A stretch of DNA of 64,000 bases from DASZBX01 sp035943635 (GTDB lineage: Bacteria > Actinomycetota > Actinomycetes > Streptomycetales > Catenulisporaceae), in contig DASZBX010000120.1 of assembly GCA_035943635.1 (NCBI GenBank), forward strand, positions 1-64,000, written 5' to 3'. This document shows, in pieces, positions 34,834 through 43,670 of this stretch (its first letter is position 1; every line of letters starts with the position of its first letter). The notes beneath the pieces are model-generated. The model worked only from the letters and a program-made list of their open reading frames with translations, ran no database searches and was not told the DNA's origin. The position numbers and the translations under genes were made by a program.

Positions 34834-36555
34834 ATGACTACGGGGCCAGAGGCCGGCTACTACGCCGACCCGTCGATTCCGGGGTACATCCGCTACTGGG
34901 ACGGGACGCAGTGGGTCGCCGGGACCAGCCGTCCGGCGCCGGGCAAGGCGGCTGCGGAAGCGGTTGAGCCGCAGGTTCCGCCGCGACCTGCGCAGCCTTC
35001 GCTCTCTGCGTCATCATCGCAGTCCACGGATGTATGGAAGCCCGAGCCGACCGCGGAACCGGGCCGGGGCAAGGGTGATCCGTCCGCATCGGGACCGTCG
35101 TCGACCTCTTCGACGTCATCGCAGTCCACGCCGCGGCCGATGTACCCGGCAACGAATCAGCCTTCTGCGTCGGACCGGTCCCGGTCATCGCCGCAGCCGC
35201 CGTCGCCGCCGCAGGCACCATTGCGGATCCCGGCCCAGCCGCAGCCGCCGCAAGCACCGCAGCGACCGGGGCATGGGAATCAGGATCCGTCGACGACCGG
35301 ATCACAGCCCCTGTCGGCCGGCCAGACCTGGGTGCCCGAGCAGCCCGCGCCCAGAGCCGCGCCGCAACCCCCGATCCCACCGATGCCGACGCCGCCGAGC
35401 GTGCCGCCCACGCATCAGCGACCGCAGTCCCGACCTCAACCCCCACTGCTGAACCCGATCGAATCCCCGTCCCAAGCCCACGCACGCGCCCAGGTGCAGG
35501 CCCAGGCCCAGGCCCTGTCCCGGACGCCGGTCCCGCCGATGGACCCGATCCGGCACCCGGCGCAGACCCAGGCGCCCTCGCGCACCCCGGTCAGGCCGGT
35601 CCAGCCGCTGGACTCGCCGGACGCGGACGACCCGTTCACCATCCACCAGTCCGCCATGACCGGCCAGCGGCCGCTGCCGTCGAAGCCGGCCGCCGAACTG
35701 GCCGAGCGGCCCGCTCAGCGGGCCGCGCTGCTGGAGGGGCAGACCGTCCGGGCGCTGCGGCCCGCCGTCGAGCAGCCGGCCGGACCGATCAACGCGGGCA
35801 GCAGCCGCGGCGCGAGCGCCCCGGCCCCCTCGGTCGCCCGCCCGGTCGACCCGGGCCCCGACCCGGAAGCGGAGTCGGGCAACGCCGAACCGTACTCGGT
35901 CTCGACCATGGTGGTGCCCTCCGCGTTCGTCAACGCCGGGGCGTACAGCCAGGGCTGGGGCGGGCCGGCCCAGGAGGCCGGGTCGCCGTTCGCCGGACTG
36001 CCCGGCTTCGGCCCCGGCCCGGCCGCCGCGGCCGAGGAACGCCGGCCGCCGCAGGTCAGGGTGGTCCTGCTGGCCTCGCCCGGATCCCGGCTGCTGGCCA
36101 AGATCATCGACCTCTTCCTCGCCCTGCTGATGTCCAGCCCGGCCACGGTCACCCTCCTGCTGGTGGCCCACCGGCACGACCACCAGTACGTCGAGTCCCT
36201 GCGCCTGAAGGCCACCACCACCTACACCACGCTCGGCATGGACGGCACCGGGATCGCCCTGTGGGCCCTGGCCGCGGTCATCCTGATCATGGCCGCGCTG
36301 CTCTACGAGGCCTTCCGGGTCGGCGCCGGCGGCCAGACCACCGGCCGCCGGCTGGTCGGCATCCGGGTGGTCCGGGCCGGCACGGGCGACCGGTTCCGGA
36401 CCGGCTCGGCGCTGATCCGCGGCGCGCTGTTCTGGGTGCTGCTGCTCGTGCCGGTGGTCGACGTGCTCACGCTCGGCCCGGTCGCCTGGGGCCGCCCCTA
36501 CCGCCAGGGCCTGCACGACAAGCTCACCCGCGCGGTCACCGTCCGGGCCGACTGA
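34834..36555 (+). CDS. RDD membrane protein with DUF2510 and long Pro/Gln linker
   Basis: A 573-residue protein. The short N-terminal DUF2510 motif is GYYADPSIPGYIRYWDGTQW (about 8-27), a cytosolic interaction module. About 380 residues of disordered Pro/Gln/Ser/Ala sequence follow (PPIPPMPTPPSVPPT; SQAHARAQVQAQAQAL). The C-terminal RDD domain (about 405-573) contains three hydrophobic helices: RLLAKIIDLFLALLMSSPAT, ALWALAAVILIMAALLYEAF, ALFWVLLLVPVVDVLTLGPV. GGQTTGRRLVGIRVVRA is the Arg/Asp signature loop. A start at 34792 would add 14 residues; both lack a decisive ribosome site. RDD proteins are linked to ion or osmolyte transport; here the role is unknown. Confidence 0.8.
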   Translation: MTTGPEAGYYADPSIPGYIRYWDGTQWVAGTSRPAPGKAAAEAVEPQVPPRPAQPSLSASSSQSTDVWKPEPTAEPGRGKGDPSASGPSSTSSTSSQSTPRPMYPATNQPSASDRSRSSPQPPSPPQAPLRIPAQPQPPQAPQRPGHGNQDPSTTGSQPLSAGQTWVPEQPAPRAAPQPPIPPMPTPPSVPPTHQRPQSRPQPPLLNPIESPSQAHARAQVQAQAQALSRTPVPPMDPIRHPAQTQAPSRTPVRPVQPLDSPDADDPFTIHQSAMTGQRPLPSKPAAELAERPAQRAALLEGQTVRALRPAVEQPAGPINAGSSRGASAPAPSVARPVDPGPDPEAESGNAEPYSVSTMVVPSAFVNAGAYSQGWGGPAQEAGSPFAGLPGFGPGPAAAAEERRPPQVRVVLLASPGSRLLAKIIDLFLALLMSSPATVTLLLVAHRHDHQYVESLRLKATTTYTTLGMDGTGIALWALAAVILIMAALLYEAFRVGAGGQTTGRRLVGIRVVRAGTGDRFRTGSALIRGALFWVLLLVPVVDVLTLGPVAWGRPYRQGLHDKLTRAVTVRAD

Positions 36556-36571
36556 GCCCGGGCGCGGATCC

Positions 36572-37177
36572 CTACCCGGCCGCGCCGTCGCCCGCGATCT
36601 GGCCGACCGCTCCGACCGTGCCGACCCCGGCCTCGGCGAAGTCGGCCAGCGCGGCGGTCAGGCTCTGCGGCCCGACCGCGGCGGTGAACCCGAGCAGCAC
36701 CCGGGTGCCGAACCCGGCCGCGGCCGCGTCCAGCGCGGTGGCCCGGACGCAGTAGTCGGTCGCGATGCCGACCACGTCCAGCTCGGTCACCTGCCGGGCG
36801 GCGAGCCAGTCGGCCAGGGCTTCGCCGCCCTCGGTCGCGCCCTGGAAACCGGAGTACGCCGCCTCATGCCGGCCCTTGCGGAACTCGGCCGCGAAACCGG
36901 TCCCGGCCAGCGCCGGATGCAGTTCGGCGCCCTGCGTGTCCACCACGCAGTGCACCGGCCAGGAGTGCACGAAGTCCGGCTCCTGCGGCGCGGCGGCGAA
37001 GTGGCCGCCCGGATCGACGTGGTAGTCCCGGGTGGCGACCACGAAGTCCGCGCCGCCGGCCCCCTCGGCCACGTACCGGGCCAGCGCCTCGGCCACCGCG
37101 GCGCCGCCGGCCACGGCCAGCGAGCCGCCCTCGCAGAAGTCATTCTGAACGTCGACGACAACCAGGGCTCTGGTCAT
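36572..37177 (-). CDS. pncA: nicotinamidase
   Basis: Hydrolyses nicotinamide to nicotinic acid in NAD salvage. The protein has 201 residues. The catalytic triad is visible: Asp9 in VVVDVQNDFCEGGSLAV, Lys in FRKGRHEAAYSGF (about 99) and Cys in GIATDYCVRATALDA (about 143). The metal site is TRDYHVDPGGHF (Asp, His, His). It is 90 bp downstream of pncB on the same strand, which makes a two-step route from nicotinamide to nicotinate mononucleotide. Confidence 0.93.
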   Translation of the reverse strand: MTRALVVVDVQNDFCEGGSLAVAGGAAVAEALARYVAEGAGGADFVVATRDYHVDPGGHFAAAPQEPDFVHSWPVHCVVDTQGAELHPALAGTGFAAEFRKGRHEAAYSGFQGATEGGEALADWLAARQVTELDVVGIATDYCVRATALDAAAAGFGTRVLLGFTAAVGPQSLTAALADFAEAGVGTVGAVGQIAGDGAAG

Positions 37178-37267
37178 GGCCGGCCCCCTCTCTTTCGATG
37201 ATCCGGCCAGGCCGCGGCCGCTCGGGCCGCCGGGTCCGTCCGGTGACTGCGGATTGGGACAGGGACT

Positions 37268-38632
37268 TCAGCCGAGCTCGTACACGGTCGGGATCACGGC
37301 CTCGCCGCGGGAGAGCTGGGTCGCCGACATCGGCAGCTCGGCCAGCGCCCGCTGGTGCAGGGCCCGGGACTCGGCCAGCGCGGGCCGGTCCAGCAACTCG
37401 CCGTGCTCGATCAGCGGGACGGTCAGCAGCCGGTCCGACCCGGGCGCGGCCGCGGGCCCGGAGCCGTCCGGCCGGCCGACCCGGATCACCTCCGCGGCGG
37501 CCACGCCGTCCTCGTCCAGCCTGCGGTAGCCGAGTTTACGGCCGCCCTGGCTCGGCTTGCCGACCGACTTCTTGGCCACCGGCACCAGCGGCGCGTCCGG
37601 ATCGTCCGCCCCGGCCCGGGCGACCAGCTTGTAGACCATGCCCGCGGTCGGCGCGCCGCTGCCGACCACCAGCTGGGTGCCCACGCCGTACGCGTCCACC
37701 GGGGCGACCGCCAGTGCGGCGATCGCGTACTCGTCCAGGTCGCTGGTCACCACGATCCGGGTATCGGTCGCGCCGAGCTCGTCGAGCTGCTTGCGCACCC
37801 GGTGCGCCATCCACAGCAGGTCGCCCGAGTCCAGCCGGACCGCGCCCAGGCCGGGACCGGCCACGTCCACCGCGACCTTCACCGCCTCGGCCACGTCGTA
37901 CGTGTCCACCAGCAGGGTCGTGCCCTTGCCCAGGGTGGTCACCTGGGTCTGGAACGCCTCGCGCTCGCTGTCATGCAGAAGGGTGAACGCGTGCGCGGCG
38001 GTGCCGGTGGTCGGCACGCCGTACCGGTACCCGGCCTGGAGATTGGAGCTGGAGGTGAACCCGACCAGGTACGCGGCCCGGGCTGCGGCCACCGCGGCCT
38101 CCTCGTGGGTGCGCCGCGAGCCCATCTCGATGCACGGGCGGCCGGCCGCGGCCGAGGCCATCCGGGAGGCCGCCGCCGCGATCGCCGAGTCGTGGTTCAG
38201 GATCGACAGGATCACCGTCTCCAGGATCACCGCCTCGGCGAAGGTCCCCTCCACGGTCAGGATCGGCGAGTTGGCGAAGTAGCACTCGCCCTCGGCGTAG
38301 CCGCGCACCGTCCCGGTGAACCGGTAGGCCGCCAGCCAGTCCAGGGTCTCCCGGTCCACGATCCCGGCCCGGTCCAGGAAGGCGAGCTGGTCCGGCTCGA
38401 ACCGGAAGGACGCGATCGCGTCCAGCACCCGCCCGGTCCCGGCCACCACGCCGTAACGCCGGCCGTCCGGCAGTCGGCGGGCGAACACCTCGAACACGCT
38501 GCGCCGGTGCGCCGCCCCGCTGCGCAGCGCGGCCTGCACCATGGTCAGCTCGTAATGATCCGTCAGCAGGGCGGTCGAGGACCGGCCGGCGGCGGCGCCG
38601 GGGGCGGCCGCCGCGGTACTTATCGTCACCAT
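37268..38632 (-). CDS. pncB: nicotinate phosphoribosyltransferase
   Basis: Joins nicotinate and PRPP to make nicotinate mononucleotide with ATP hydrolysis. The 454-residue protein has the family opening STALLTDHYELTMVQAALRS, the FEVFARRLPDGRRYGVVAGT block, and GSRRTHEEAAVAAARAAYLV carrying the catalytic-His equivalent region. LLVDTYDVAEAVKVAV and AVRLDSGDLLWMAHRV (PRPP site) follow, with VTSDLDEYAI after them. TAGCCT stands seven bases before the ATG, so the message may be leaderless. It is divergent from clpS, as in Mycobacterium. Confidence 0.95.
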   Translation of the reverse strand: MVTISTAAAAPGAAAGRSSTALLTDHYELTMVQAALRSGAAHRRSVFEVFARRLPDGRRYGVVAGTGRVLDAIASFRFEPDQLAFLDRAGIVDRETLDWLAAYRFTGTVRGYAEGECYFANSPILTVEGTFAEAVILETVILSILNHDSAIAAAASRMASAAAGRPCIEMGSRRTHEEAAVAAARAAYLVGFTSSSNLQAGYRYGVPTTGTAAHAFTLLHDSEREAFQTQVTTLGKGTTLLVDTYDVAEAVKVAVDVAGPGLGAVRLDSGDLLWMAHRVRKQLDELGATDTRIVVTSDLDEYAIAALAVAPVDAYGVGTQLVVGSGAPTAGMVYKLVARAGADDPDAPLVPVAKKSVGKPSQGGRKLGYRRLDEDGVAAAEVIRVGRPDGSGPAAAPGSDRLLTVPLIEHGELLDRPALAESRALHQRALAELPMSATQLSRGEAVIPTVYELG

Positions 38633-38743
38633 GACGCAAAGGCTACCCCAGTCCGGGCCCGCTGTCGCGCCCGGCCGGTCCGGCGGACTGTGATCTAGGT
38701 CATCCGGTCCCATCTGTCGGTCGCGGGTGGGAAGATAGGGGCC

Positions 38744-39028
38744 ATGAGCATCGACCCGGCCGTACTCGACCGGCCGGAGACCGTGGAGGACGAGGCCACG
38801 GACCAGCCGTGGACCACCGTCGTGTGGAACGACCCGATCAACCTGATGAGCTATGTGACCTATGTGTTCCAGAGCTACTTCGGCTACTCCAAGGAGAAGG
38901 CCGAGAAGCTCATGCTGGACGTCCACCAGGCCGGACGCGCCACCGTGTCCAGCGGCAGCAGAGAGGAGATGGAGCGCGATGTCGCGGCGATGCACTCTTT
39001 CGGCCTGTGGGCCACGCTCCAGCGCTGA
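38744..39028 (+). CDS. clpS: ATP-dependent Clp protease adaptor ClpS
   Basis: N-end-rule adaptor delivering substrates with bulky N-terminal residues to ClpC/A-ClpP. The protein has 94 residues. An acidic flexible N-terminus of about 20 residues is followed by the folded domain: WTTVVWNDPINLMSYVTYVF (the NDxxN/T pocket motif), FGYSKEKAEKLMLDVHQAGR (MxxVHxxG helix) and the C-terminal EEMERDVAAMHSFGL. AGGGG lies six bases before the ATG. The DUF2017 gene follows 24 bp on. Confidence 0.95.
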   Translation: MSIDPAVLDRPETVEDEATDQPWTTVVWNDPINLMSYVTYVFQSYFGYSKEKAEKLMLDVHQAGRATVSSGSREEMERDVAAMHSFGLWATLQR

Positions 39029-39052
39029 CCCGGCGGATCGGCGGGGCCGCCG

Positions 39053-39649
39053 ATGACCCCGACCTTCAAGGCGGGCCGGGACGGCAGCGTGACCGCGCGC
39101 TTCCCGGCCGACTACGCCCAGCTGATCTCGGTCATGTTCACCGAGCTGATCACCCTGCTCGGCACGCACGCGGAGCCCGCCGCAACCCGGTCCACCGACC
39201 CGCTGGCGATCGAGCTGGGCCTGGCCGACCTCGGCCTGCCCGAGCTGGACCCGGACGGTCCCGCTCCGGCCGCGCCGGAGGATCCGGCGCTGGCCCGGCT
39301 GTTCCCGGACGCCTACCGGGAGGACCCGGCCGCCGCGGCCGAGTTCCGCCGCTACACCGAACCGGACCTGGCCGCGCAGAAGCGGGCCCGGGCCGAGACC
39401 GTGCTGCAGAGCCTGCGCCGGATCCCGAAGGGCGGCAAGCTCACCCTGGAGCCGGCCGAGGCGGCCAGCTGGCTGACCGCGATGAACGACCTGCGCCTGG
39501 TCATGGGCACCCAGCTCGGCATCGTGGAGGACGAACAGGACCTGGCGCAGAGCCCGGATCCGGCCGACCCGCGCAACTACCTGCTCTCGGTGTACTTCTA
39601 TCTGACCTATCTCCAGGAGAGCCTGATCGAGGCGATCAGCAAGTCCTGA
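39053..39649 (+). CDS. DUF2017 family protein (AosR-like)
   Basis: A 198-residue actinobacterial protein. FPADYAQLISVMFTELITLL begins the domain (about 17-36). An acidic middle contains LFPDAYREDPAAAAEFRRYT, and the C-terminal half has TLEPAEAASWLTAMNDLRLV and NYLLSVYFYLTYLQESLIEA. The Mycobacterium homologue Rv1332 (AosR) is, as I recall, an oxidative-stress-responsive regulator acting on the CysO cysteine pathway, and the gene lies in the same place here, between clpS and mec. Start ATG 24 bp after clpS, so co-transcribed. Confidence 0.9.
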   Translation: MTPTFKAGRDGSVTARFPADYAQLISVMFTELITLLGTHAEPAATRSTDPLAIELGLADLGLPELDPDGPAPAAPEDPALARLFPDAYREDPAAAAEFRRYTEPDLAAQKRARAETVLQSLRRIPKGGKLTLEPAEAASWLTAMNDLRLVMGTQLGIVEDEQDLAQSPDPADPRNYLLSVYFYLTYLQESLIEAISKS

Positions 39650-39739
39650 CCCGGCCGGCGACCGGCTCCCGGCCCGGCCGCGGCCCGGATCGCCCGGCCG
39701 GCCGCCGCGGTCGAGCCGCGATCGACTACCCTGAGGGGC

Positions 39740-40180
39740 GTGTTGACCATCGACCAGGCGATCTACGACGCCATCATCGCGCACGCCCGCGCGGACCACC
39801 CGGACGAGGCCTGCGGCGTCGTGGCCGGACCGGCCGGCTCGGACCGGCCCACCCGGTACATCCCGATGGCCAACGCCGAGCGTTCGCCGACCTTCTACAG
39901 CTTCGACTCCGCGGAGCACTTCAAGGTCTGGCGGGAGATGGACGACCGGGACGAAGAGCCGGTGATCATCTACCATTCGCACTCGTCCACCGAGGCCTAC
40001 CCGTCCCGGACCGACATCAGCTACGCCGGCGAACCGGGCGCGCACTACGTCCTGGTCTCCACCCGGGACGCGGACGGCCTGGGCGGGTTCCAGTTCCGGT
40101 CCTTCCGGATCGTGGACGGCGTGGTCGACGAGGAGCCGGTCACGGTCGTCCCACCCGGCCCCGGCGAACCCGCCGAATAG
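39740..40180 (+). CDS. mec: CysO-cysteine peptidase, JAMM metalloprotease
   Basis: Releases cysteine from the CysO thiocarboxylate-bound adduct in CysM-dependent cysteine synthesis. The 146 residues hold the full JAMM zinc site: Glu23 in HPDEACGVVAG, then H79-x-H81-x7-S89-x2-D92 in IIYHSHSSTEAYPSRTDISY. The length matches mycobacterial Mec. Start GTG, with GAGGGG directly before it and TACCCT at 39727-39732. Unlike the contiguous mec-cysO-cysM of Mycobacterium, the next genes are two mannosyltransferase-like genes, with cysO 3.5 kb away. Confidence 0.93.
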   Translation: MLTIDQAIYDAIIAHARADHPDEACGVVAGPAGSDRPTRYIPMANAERSPTFYSFDSAEHFKVWREMDDRDEEPVIIYHSHSSTEAYPSRTDISYAGEPGAHYVLVSTRDADGLGGFQFRSFRIVDGVVDEEPVTVVPPGPGEPAE

Positions 40181-40423
40181 TCAGCTGAGCTGGCCTTTTC
40201 CCCGGACCGGCCGGTCGGACGGCCGTGATCGCCCGGTAACCGGCGTGTGACGGTTCCACAACGGTCCCCGTCGCGCCGACCCGGGGGTTCACACCCCAGG
40301 CGCAGGCCCCGGTATCCTTGACCCGTCTGTGGTCCTTTTCCCCGTGGCGGCGCGCAGCGGGCGGCTCGGCCGAGCCGGGACGCACCGAACCACCGCACCA
40401 AATCCTCGGGAGGGATTCGCACC

Positions 40424-41854
40424 ATGCGGCTCATGGCCCACGCGGCCTACCGGCGACCCGTCCTGTGGTGGGCCGGCACGCGGCTGATCCTGCTCCTGTG
40501 GGCGATCGGCGCAGTCCCCTGCATCTCGCACGGCGCGGTGGCCGGCGACGTCGCGCTCTACTCCCGCTGGGCCCAGTACATGCAGGGCCAGGGTGCCTTC
40601 CCGAGCTACGACCCGCAGTGGCAGTACCCGCCCGGCGCGGCCCTGATCATGTTGGTCCCGCAGATCTTCGTGAACCTCGGGTTCAGCTACATCGTGGTCT
40701 TCTACTTCTTCGCCCTGGCCGCCGACGCGGCCGTGTTCCGGCTGCTGCTCGGCCAGGCCGACCGGATCGCCCGCGAGGCCGACGCACCGCCGCACCTGTC
40801 CGGCCTGTGGGCCTGGGTCGGCGGCGGCTTCGCGATCGGCCCGCTGATCCTGATGCGCTACGACGTGATCGTCACCGCGCTGGCCGTCGGCGGCCTGGTC
40901 GCCACGGTCCGGACCACCGCCAAGCAGGGCGCGGACAGCGCCCGGCGGCGCACCTGGGCCCTGCGCGGCGCCCTGATCGGCCTCGGCGCGATCATCAAGG
41001 TCTGGCCGGCCGTGCTGCTGGCCGGCCTGCCCAGCGGCCGGGACGGACGCCGCGCGCTGACCTGGGCGATCGGCGCCGGGCTGGTGGTCAGCGGAGTGCT
41101 CAGCGCGATCATGCCCGGCGGCCTGTCCTTCATCACCGGCCAGTACGGCCGCGGCATCGAGGTCGAGTCGGTGCTGGCCACGCCGTTCAGCGTGGCCGCC
41201 TGGTTCGGCTACGACGCGCAGACCGTGCACGAGTTCGGCGCCTTCCAGATCTCCGGCACCGGCGTGGCCGTGGTCGGCTCCTGCTCCCTGCTGCTGACCG
41301 TGATCGGCCTGGGCTTCGTGGTCTGGTGGCGGCTGCGCCGGTTCAACCACGCGGCCTGGACCCCGGCTCTGATGTACGACGTGGCGCTGACCGTCGTGCT
41401 GGTCATGGTGGTCACCGACCGGGTGCTCAGCCCGCAGTACCTGATCTGGCTGATGGGCCTGGCCGCGCTCTGCCTGGCCGAGAACGGGCCGACTCGCCGG
41501 GCCACCGTGATGGCCACCCCGGCCAGACTGGTGATGGCCTGCGTGCTGGTCACCCAGATCGAGTTCCCGATCCTGTTCGGCGAGGTGATGGGGCACGGGG
41601 TGTGGGGCACCAGCCTGGTCGCCGCGCGCAACACCACCCTCGTCGTCGCCACCGTGCTGGCCATCAAGGCCCTGTGGCGGGCCAGCACCAAGGCGCCGGG
41701 CGGGCAGACCGGGCCGGCCGGGCCCGCGGACGGACCGGCCGGCGGCCCGGCCGCCGCGGTGGCCCCGGCCCGCACTTCGGCGCACGACGCCGCCGGGATA
41801 TCGGCGGACGGGATCCCGGTCGTGGCCGGAGCGCCCGTGGAGCCCACGCGCTAG
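40424..41854 (+). CDS. GT-C glycosyltransferase (GT87/DUF2029-like)
   Basis: A 476-residue polytopic membrane enzyme. An early periplasmic loop carries the acidic AGDVALYSRWAQYMQGQGAF (about 39-58), equivalent to the catalytic Asp region of GT-C enzymes. It is followed by QWQYPPGAALIMLVPQIF, a GT87 hallmark. Around ten hydrophobic segments follow, including LRGALIGLGAIIKVWPAVLL and LSPQYLIWLMGLAALCLAEN. The final 60 residues are a Pro/Gly/Ala-rich cytoplasmic tail. Relatives use polyprenyl-phosphate mannose to build lipomannan or lipoglycan chains. GGGAGGGA precedes the ATG. Confidence 0.8.
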   Translation: MRLMAHAAYRRPVLWWAGTRLILLLWAIGAVPCISHGAVAGDVALYSRWAQYMQGQGAFPSYDPQWQYPPGAALIMLVPQIFVNLGFSYIVVFYFFALAADAAVFRLLLGQADRIAREADAPPHLSGLWAWVGGGFAIGPLILMRYDVIVTALAVGGLVATVRTTAKQGADSARRRTWALRGALIGLGAIIKVWPAVLLAGLPSGRDGRRALTWAIGAGLVVSGVLSAIMPGGLSFITGQYGRGIEVESVLATPFSVAAWFGYDAQTVHEFGAFQISGTGVAVVGSCSLLLTVIGLGFVVWWRLRRFNHAAWTPALMYDVALTVVLVMVVTDRVLSPQYLIWLMGLAALCLAENGPTRRATVMATPARLVMACVLVTQIEFPILFGEVMGHGVWGTSLVAARNTTLVVATVLAIKALWRASTKAPGGQTGPAGPADGPAGGPAAAVAPARTSAHDAAGISADGIPVVAGAPVEPTR

Positions 41855-41904
41855 CCTTGCGCTAGCACACTGGGCCGGGACGAATCGGCTGCGGAGAGGG
41901 AGCG

Positions 41905-43416
41905 ATGAACGAATCGGCCGTCCGGCCGGGCGGCGGGACAGCGACGACGCTGCCCCCCGCGCCCGCCGGGCCTCGCTCCAACGGGCCGCGCCGCTGGGCC
42001 GACCTGATCACCGAGTACGTGTACCGGCTGGCCAGTTCCACCCTGGCCACCCCGAAGGTGGCGGTCGGGGTCTCCCTGGCCGGCATCGGCATGGTCATGG
42101 TCGTGGGCATCCTCTCGCCCAACTTCAACACCCTCAGTTCCAACCAGATCGACGGCTACGTCCAGTCGATCTCGCTCCCGCTGTCCAACCACCTGTTCCG
42201 GCTGGACCGGCCCTGGTGGATCGCGCCGGTCCTGATGTACCCCGCGGTCATCCTGCAGTGCCTCGGCCTGGCCGGACTGCTCTGGGCCAACAGCCGCGGC
42301 TGGCGGCCCAACCCCCGGCACCTGTTCTTCGGCGCCTGCGTGATCGTCGCGATCATGGTCAACATCACGCCGGTCGGCTCCTCGGACATGGCCAGCTACG
42401 CCGCCTACGGGCACATGGCCAACCGCGGCCTGGACCCCTACAACGACACACCGCCGCTGTTCGCCGGACCCAACGCGCTCGGCCAGGGCAACGCCTACTA
42501 CGAAGCGGTGGCCGCGCCCTGGCGCAGCACCCCGTCCGTCTACGGCCCGCTGGCCACCTGGGTCCAGCAGCTGGCCGCCTGGATCGGCGGGAACGACAGC
42601 CCGACCACCACGATCTACTGCCTGATGGTGTTCAACGGGCTGGTCTTCCTGGGTGTGGGCTACTTCCTGCTCAAGACCGCGGACGACCCGATCCGGGCCA
42701 CCCTGATGTGGGTGGCCAACCCGGTGCTGATCCAGCAGCTGGTGGCCGGCGGCCACCTGGACACCTACACCGCCGCGGCCACCGTGGTCGGCGTCCAGAT
42801 CGCCCGCAGCGGCGGGCGCGGCACCCGGTACCTGCTGGTCGGCGTCGCCGTCGGCGTGGCCTGCTGTTTCAAGGTCAACGCGGCCCTGATCGGGGCCGGG
42901 ATCGGCTACGCGCTGCTGATGCGCCGGGAGTGGCTGAACCTGCTCTGGCTGGCCGTCGGCGGCATAGGCACGACCCTGCTGTTCTACTCGTACTACGGCC
43001 TGCACTCGCTGACCCAGATCGGGGCCGCCTCCAACCTGGTCGCCTCGCCCTCGATCTGGCGCGCCTTCCAGCTGGCCATGACCTGGGCGTTCGGCCTCTT
43101 CGGGCACCAGGCGCTGGGCCAGACCCTGTCCACCGACATCTCCTCGTACACCTGGCCGATCCTGATGGTCGCCCTCGCCTTCTACATGTACCGCAAGTTC
43201 TCCAGCGACCAGCCGGCCGTGGTGATCGTGCCGTTCGTGCTGTGCTTCGCCTGGGTGGTCGTCGCGCCCTGGAACCTGCCCTGGTACTCGGCCGTGGCCT
43301 GGGTCATCCTGGCCCTGCTGCCGCGCAACCCGATGACCCGGTGGCTGACCCTGGTCACCGCCTTCCTCGCCCTGTCGCACGGGTCCGGCGGCGGACCCAT
43401 CTCGCTGTCCGTCTGA
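41905..43416 (+). CDS. MptB-like alpha-1,6-mannosyltransferase (GT-C)
   Basis: A 503-residue membrane enzyme probably using polyprenyl-phosphate mannose outside the membrane. After a 45-residue polar N-terminus come about 12 helices. The catalytic loop is TPVGSSDMASYAAYGHMANR with LDPYNDTPP (about residues 152-185), the DxxxY-like acidic pair of MptA/MptB. TPSVYGPLATWVQQLAAWIG and PNPVLIQ-like VANPVLIQQLVAGGHLDTYT are family constants, as is APWNLPWYSAVAWVILAL near the end. It lies 50 bp downstream of the other GT-C gene, so both may act on one cell-wall glycan. Confidence 0.8.
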   Translation: MNESAVRPGGGTATTLPPAPAGPRSNGPRRWADLITEYVYRLASSTLATPKVAVGVSLAGIGMVMVVGILSPNFNTLSSNQIDGYVQSISLPLSNHLFRLDRPWWIAPVLMYPAVILQCLGLAGLLWANSRGWRPNPRHLFFGACVIVAIMVNITPVGSSDMASYAAYGHMANRGLDPYNDTPPLFAGPNALGQGNAYYEAVAAPWRSTPSVYGPLATWVQQLAAWIGGNDSPTTTIYCLMVFNGLVFLGVGYFLLKTADDPIRATLMWVANPVLIQQLVAGGHLDTYTAAATVVGVQIARSGGRGTRYLLVGVAVGVACCFKVNAALIGAGIGYALLMRREWLNLLWLAVGGIGTTLLFYSYYGLHSLTQIGAASNLVASPSIWRAFQLAMTWAFGLFGHQALGQTLSTDISSYTWPILMVALAFYMYRKFSSDQPAVVIVPFVLCFAWVVVAPWNLPWYSAVAWVILALLPRNPMTRWLTLVTAFLALSHGSGGGPISLSV

Positions 43417-43460
43417 CCGTCCAGCCCCCGATACATCGGGAGCCGAAGCGAGGGAATCGC

Positions 43461-43472
43461 TAGGATGCTCCT
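43461..43472 (+). promoter_or_regulatory. -10 element of the leaderless leader-peptide gene
   Basis: TAGGAT at 43461-43466 is followed by six bases and then the ATG at 43473. This places the transcript start on the first codon of the leader peptide, as in the leaderless polycysteine ORFs of mycobacteria. Confidence 0.65.
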
Positions 43473-43574
43473 ATGCGTTCTTCTGACGTGAGCCGAGCCC
43501 AGGACCCGAGCGTGCTGCTTGTGCTGCGCCGCCACGTGGACTACGGGCGCCTCTCGTGCACACTCTGTAGCTGA
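43473..43574 (+). CDS. cysteine leader peptide (putative attenuator)
   Basis: A 33-residue ORF ending LLVLRRHVDYGRLSCTLCS, with two cysteine codons in its last five. The RRHVDxGR core is the hallmark of short 'putative leader peptides' annotated in Streptomyces, typically before sulfur-assimilation genes; here the targets are cysO and cysM, starting 97 bp downstream. Ribosome stalling at Cys codons when Cys-tRNA is low would alter folding of the GC-rich spacer (the GGCCCGCCGGGCC region) and raise expression. The ORF is too short for normal gene calling. Attenuation itself is inferred from published mycobacterial cases. Confidence 0.75.
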   Translation: MRSSDVSRAQDPSVLLVLRRHVDYGRLSCTLCS

Positions 43575-43670
43575 CCGGCCGCGCACCCGCGCCCGGCCCG
43601 CCGGGCCACCGCCGTCCCCGCACGTCCCAGCGCCCTCCCCACGCAGACCAGAACCCTCCAGGAGTACCCC

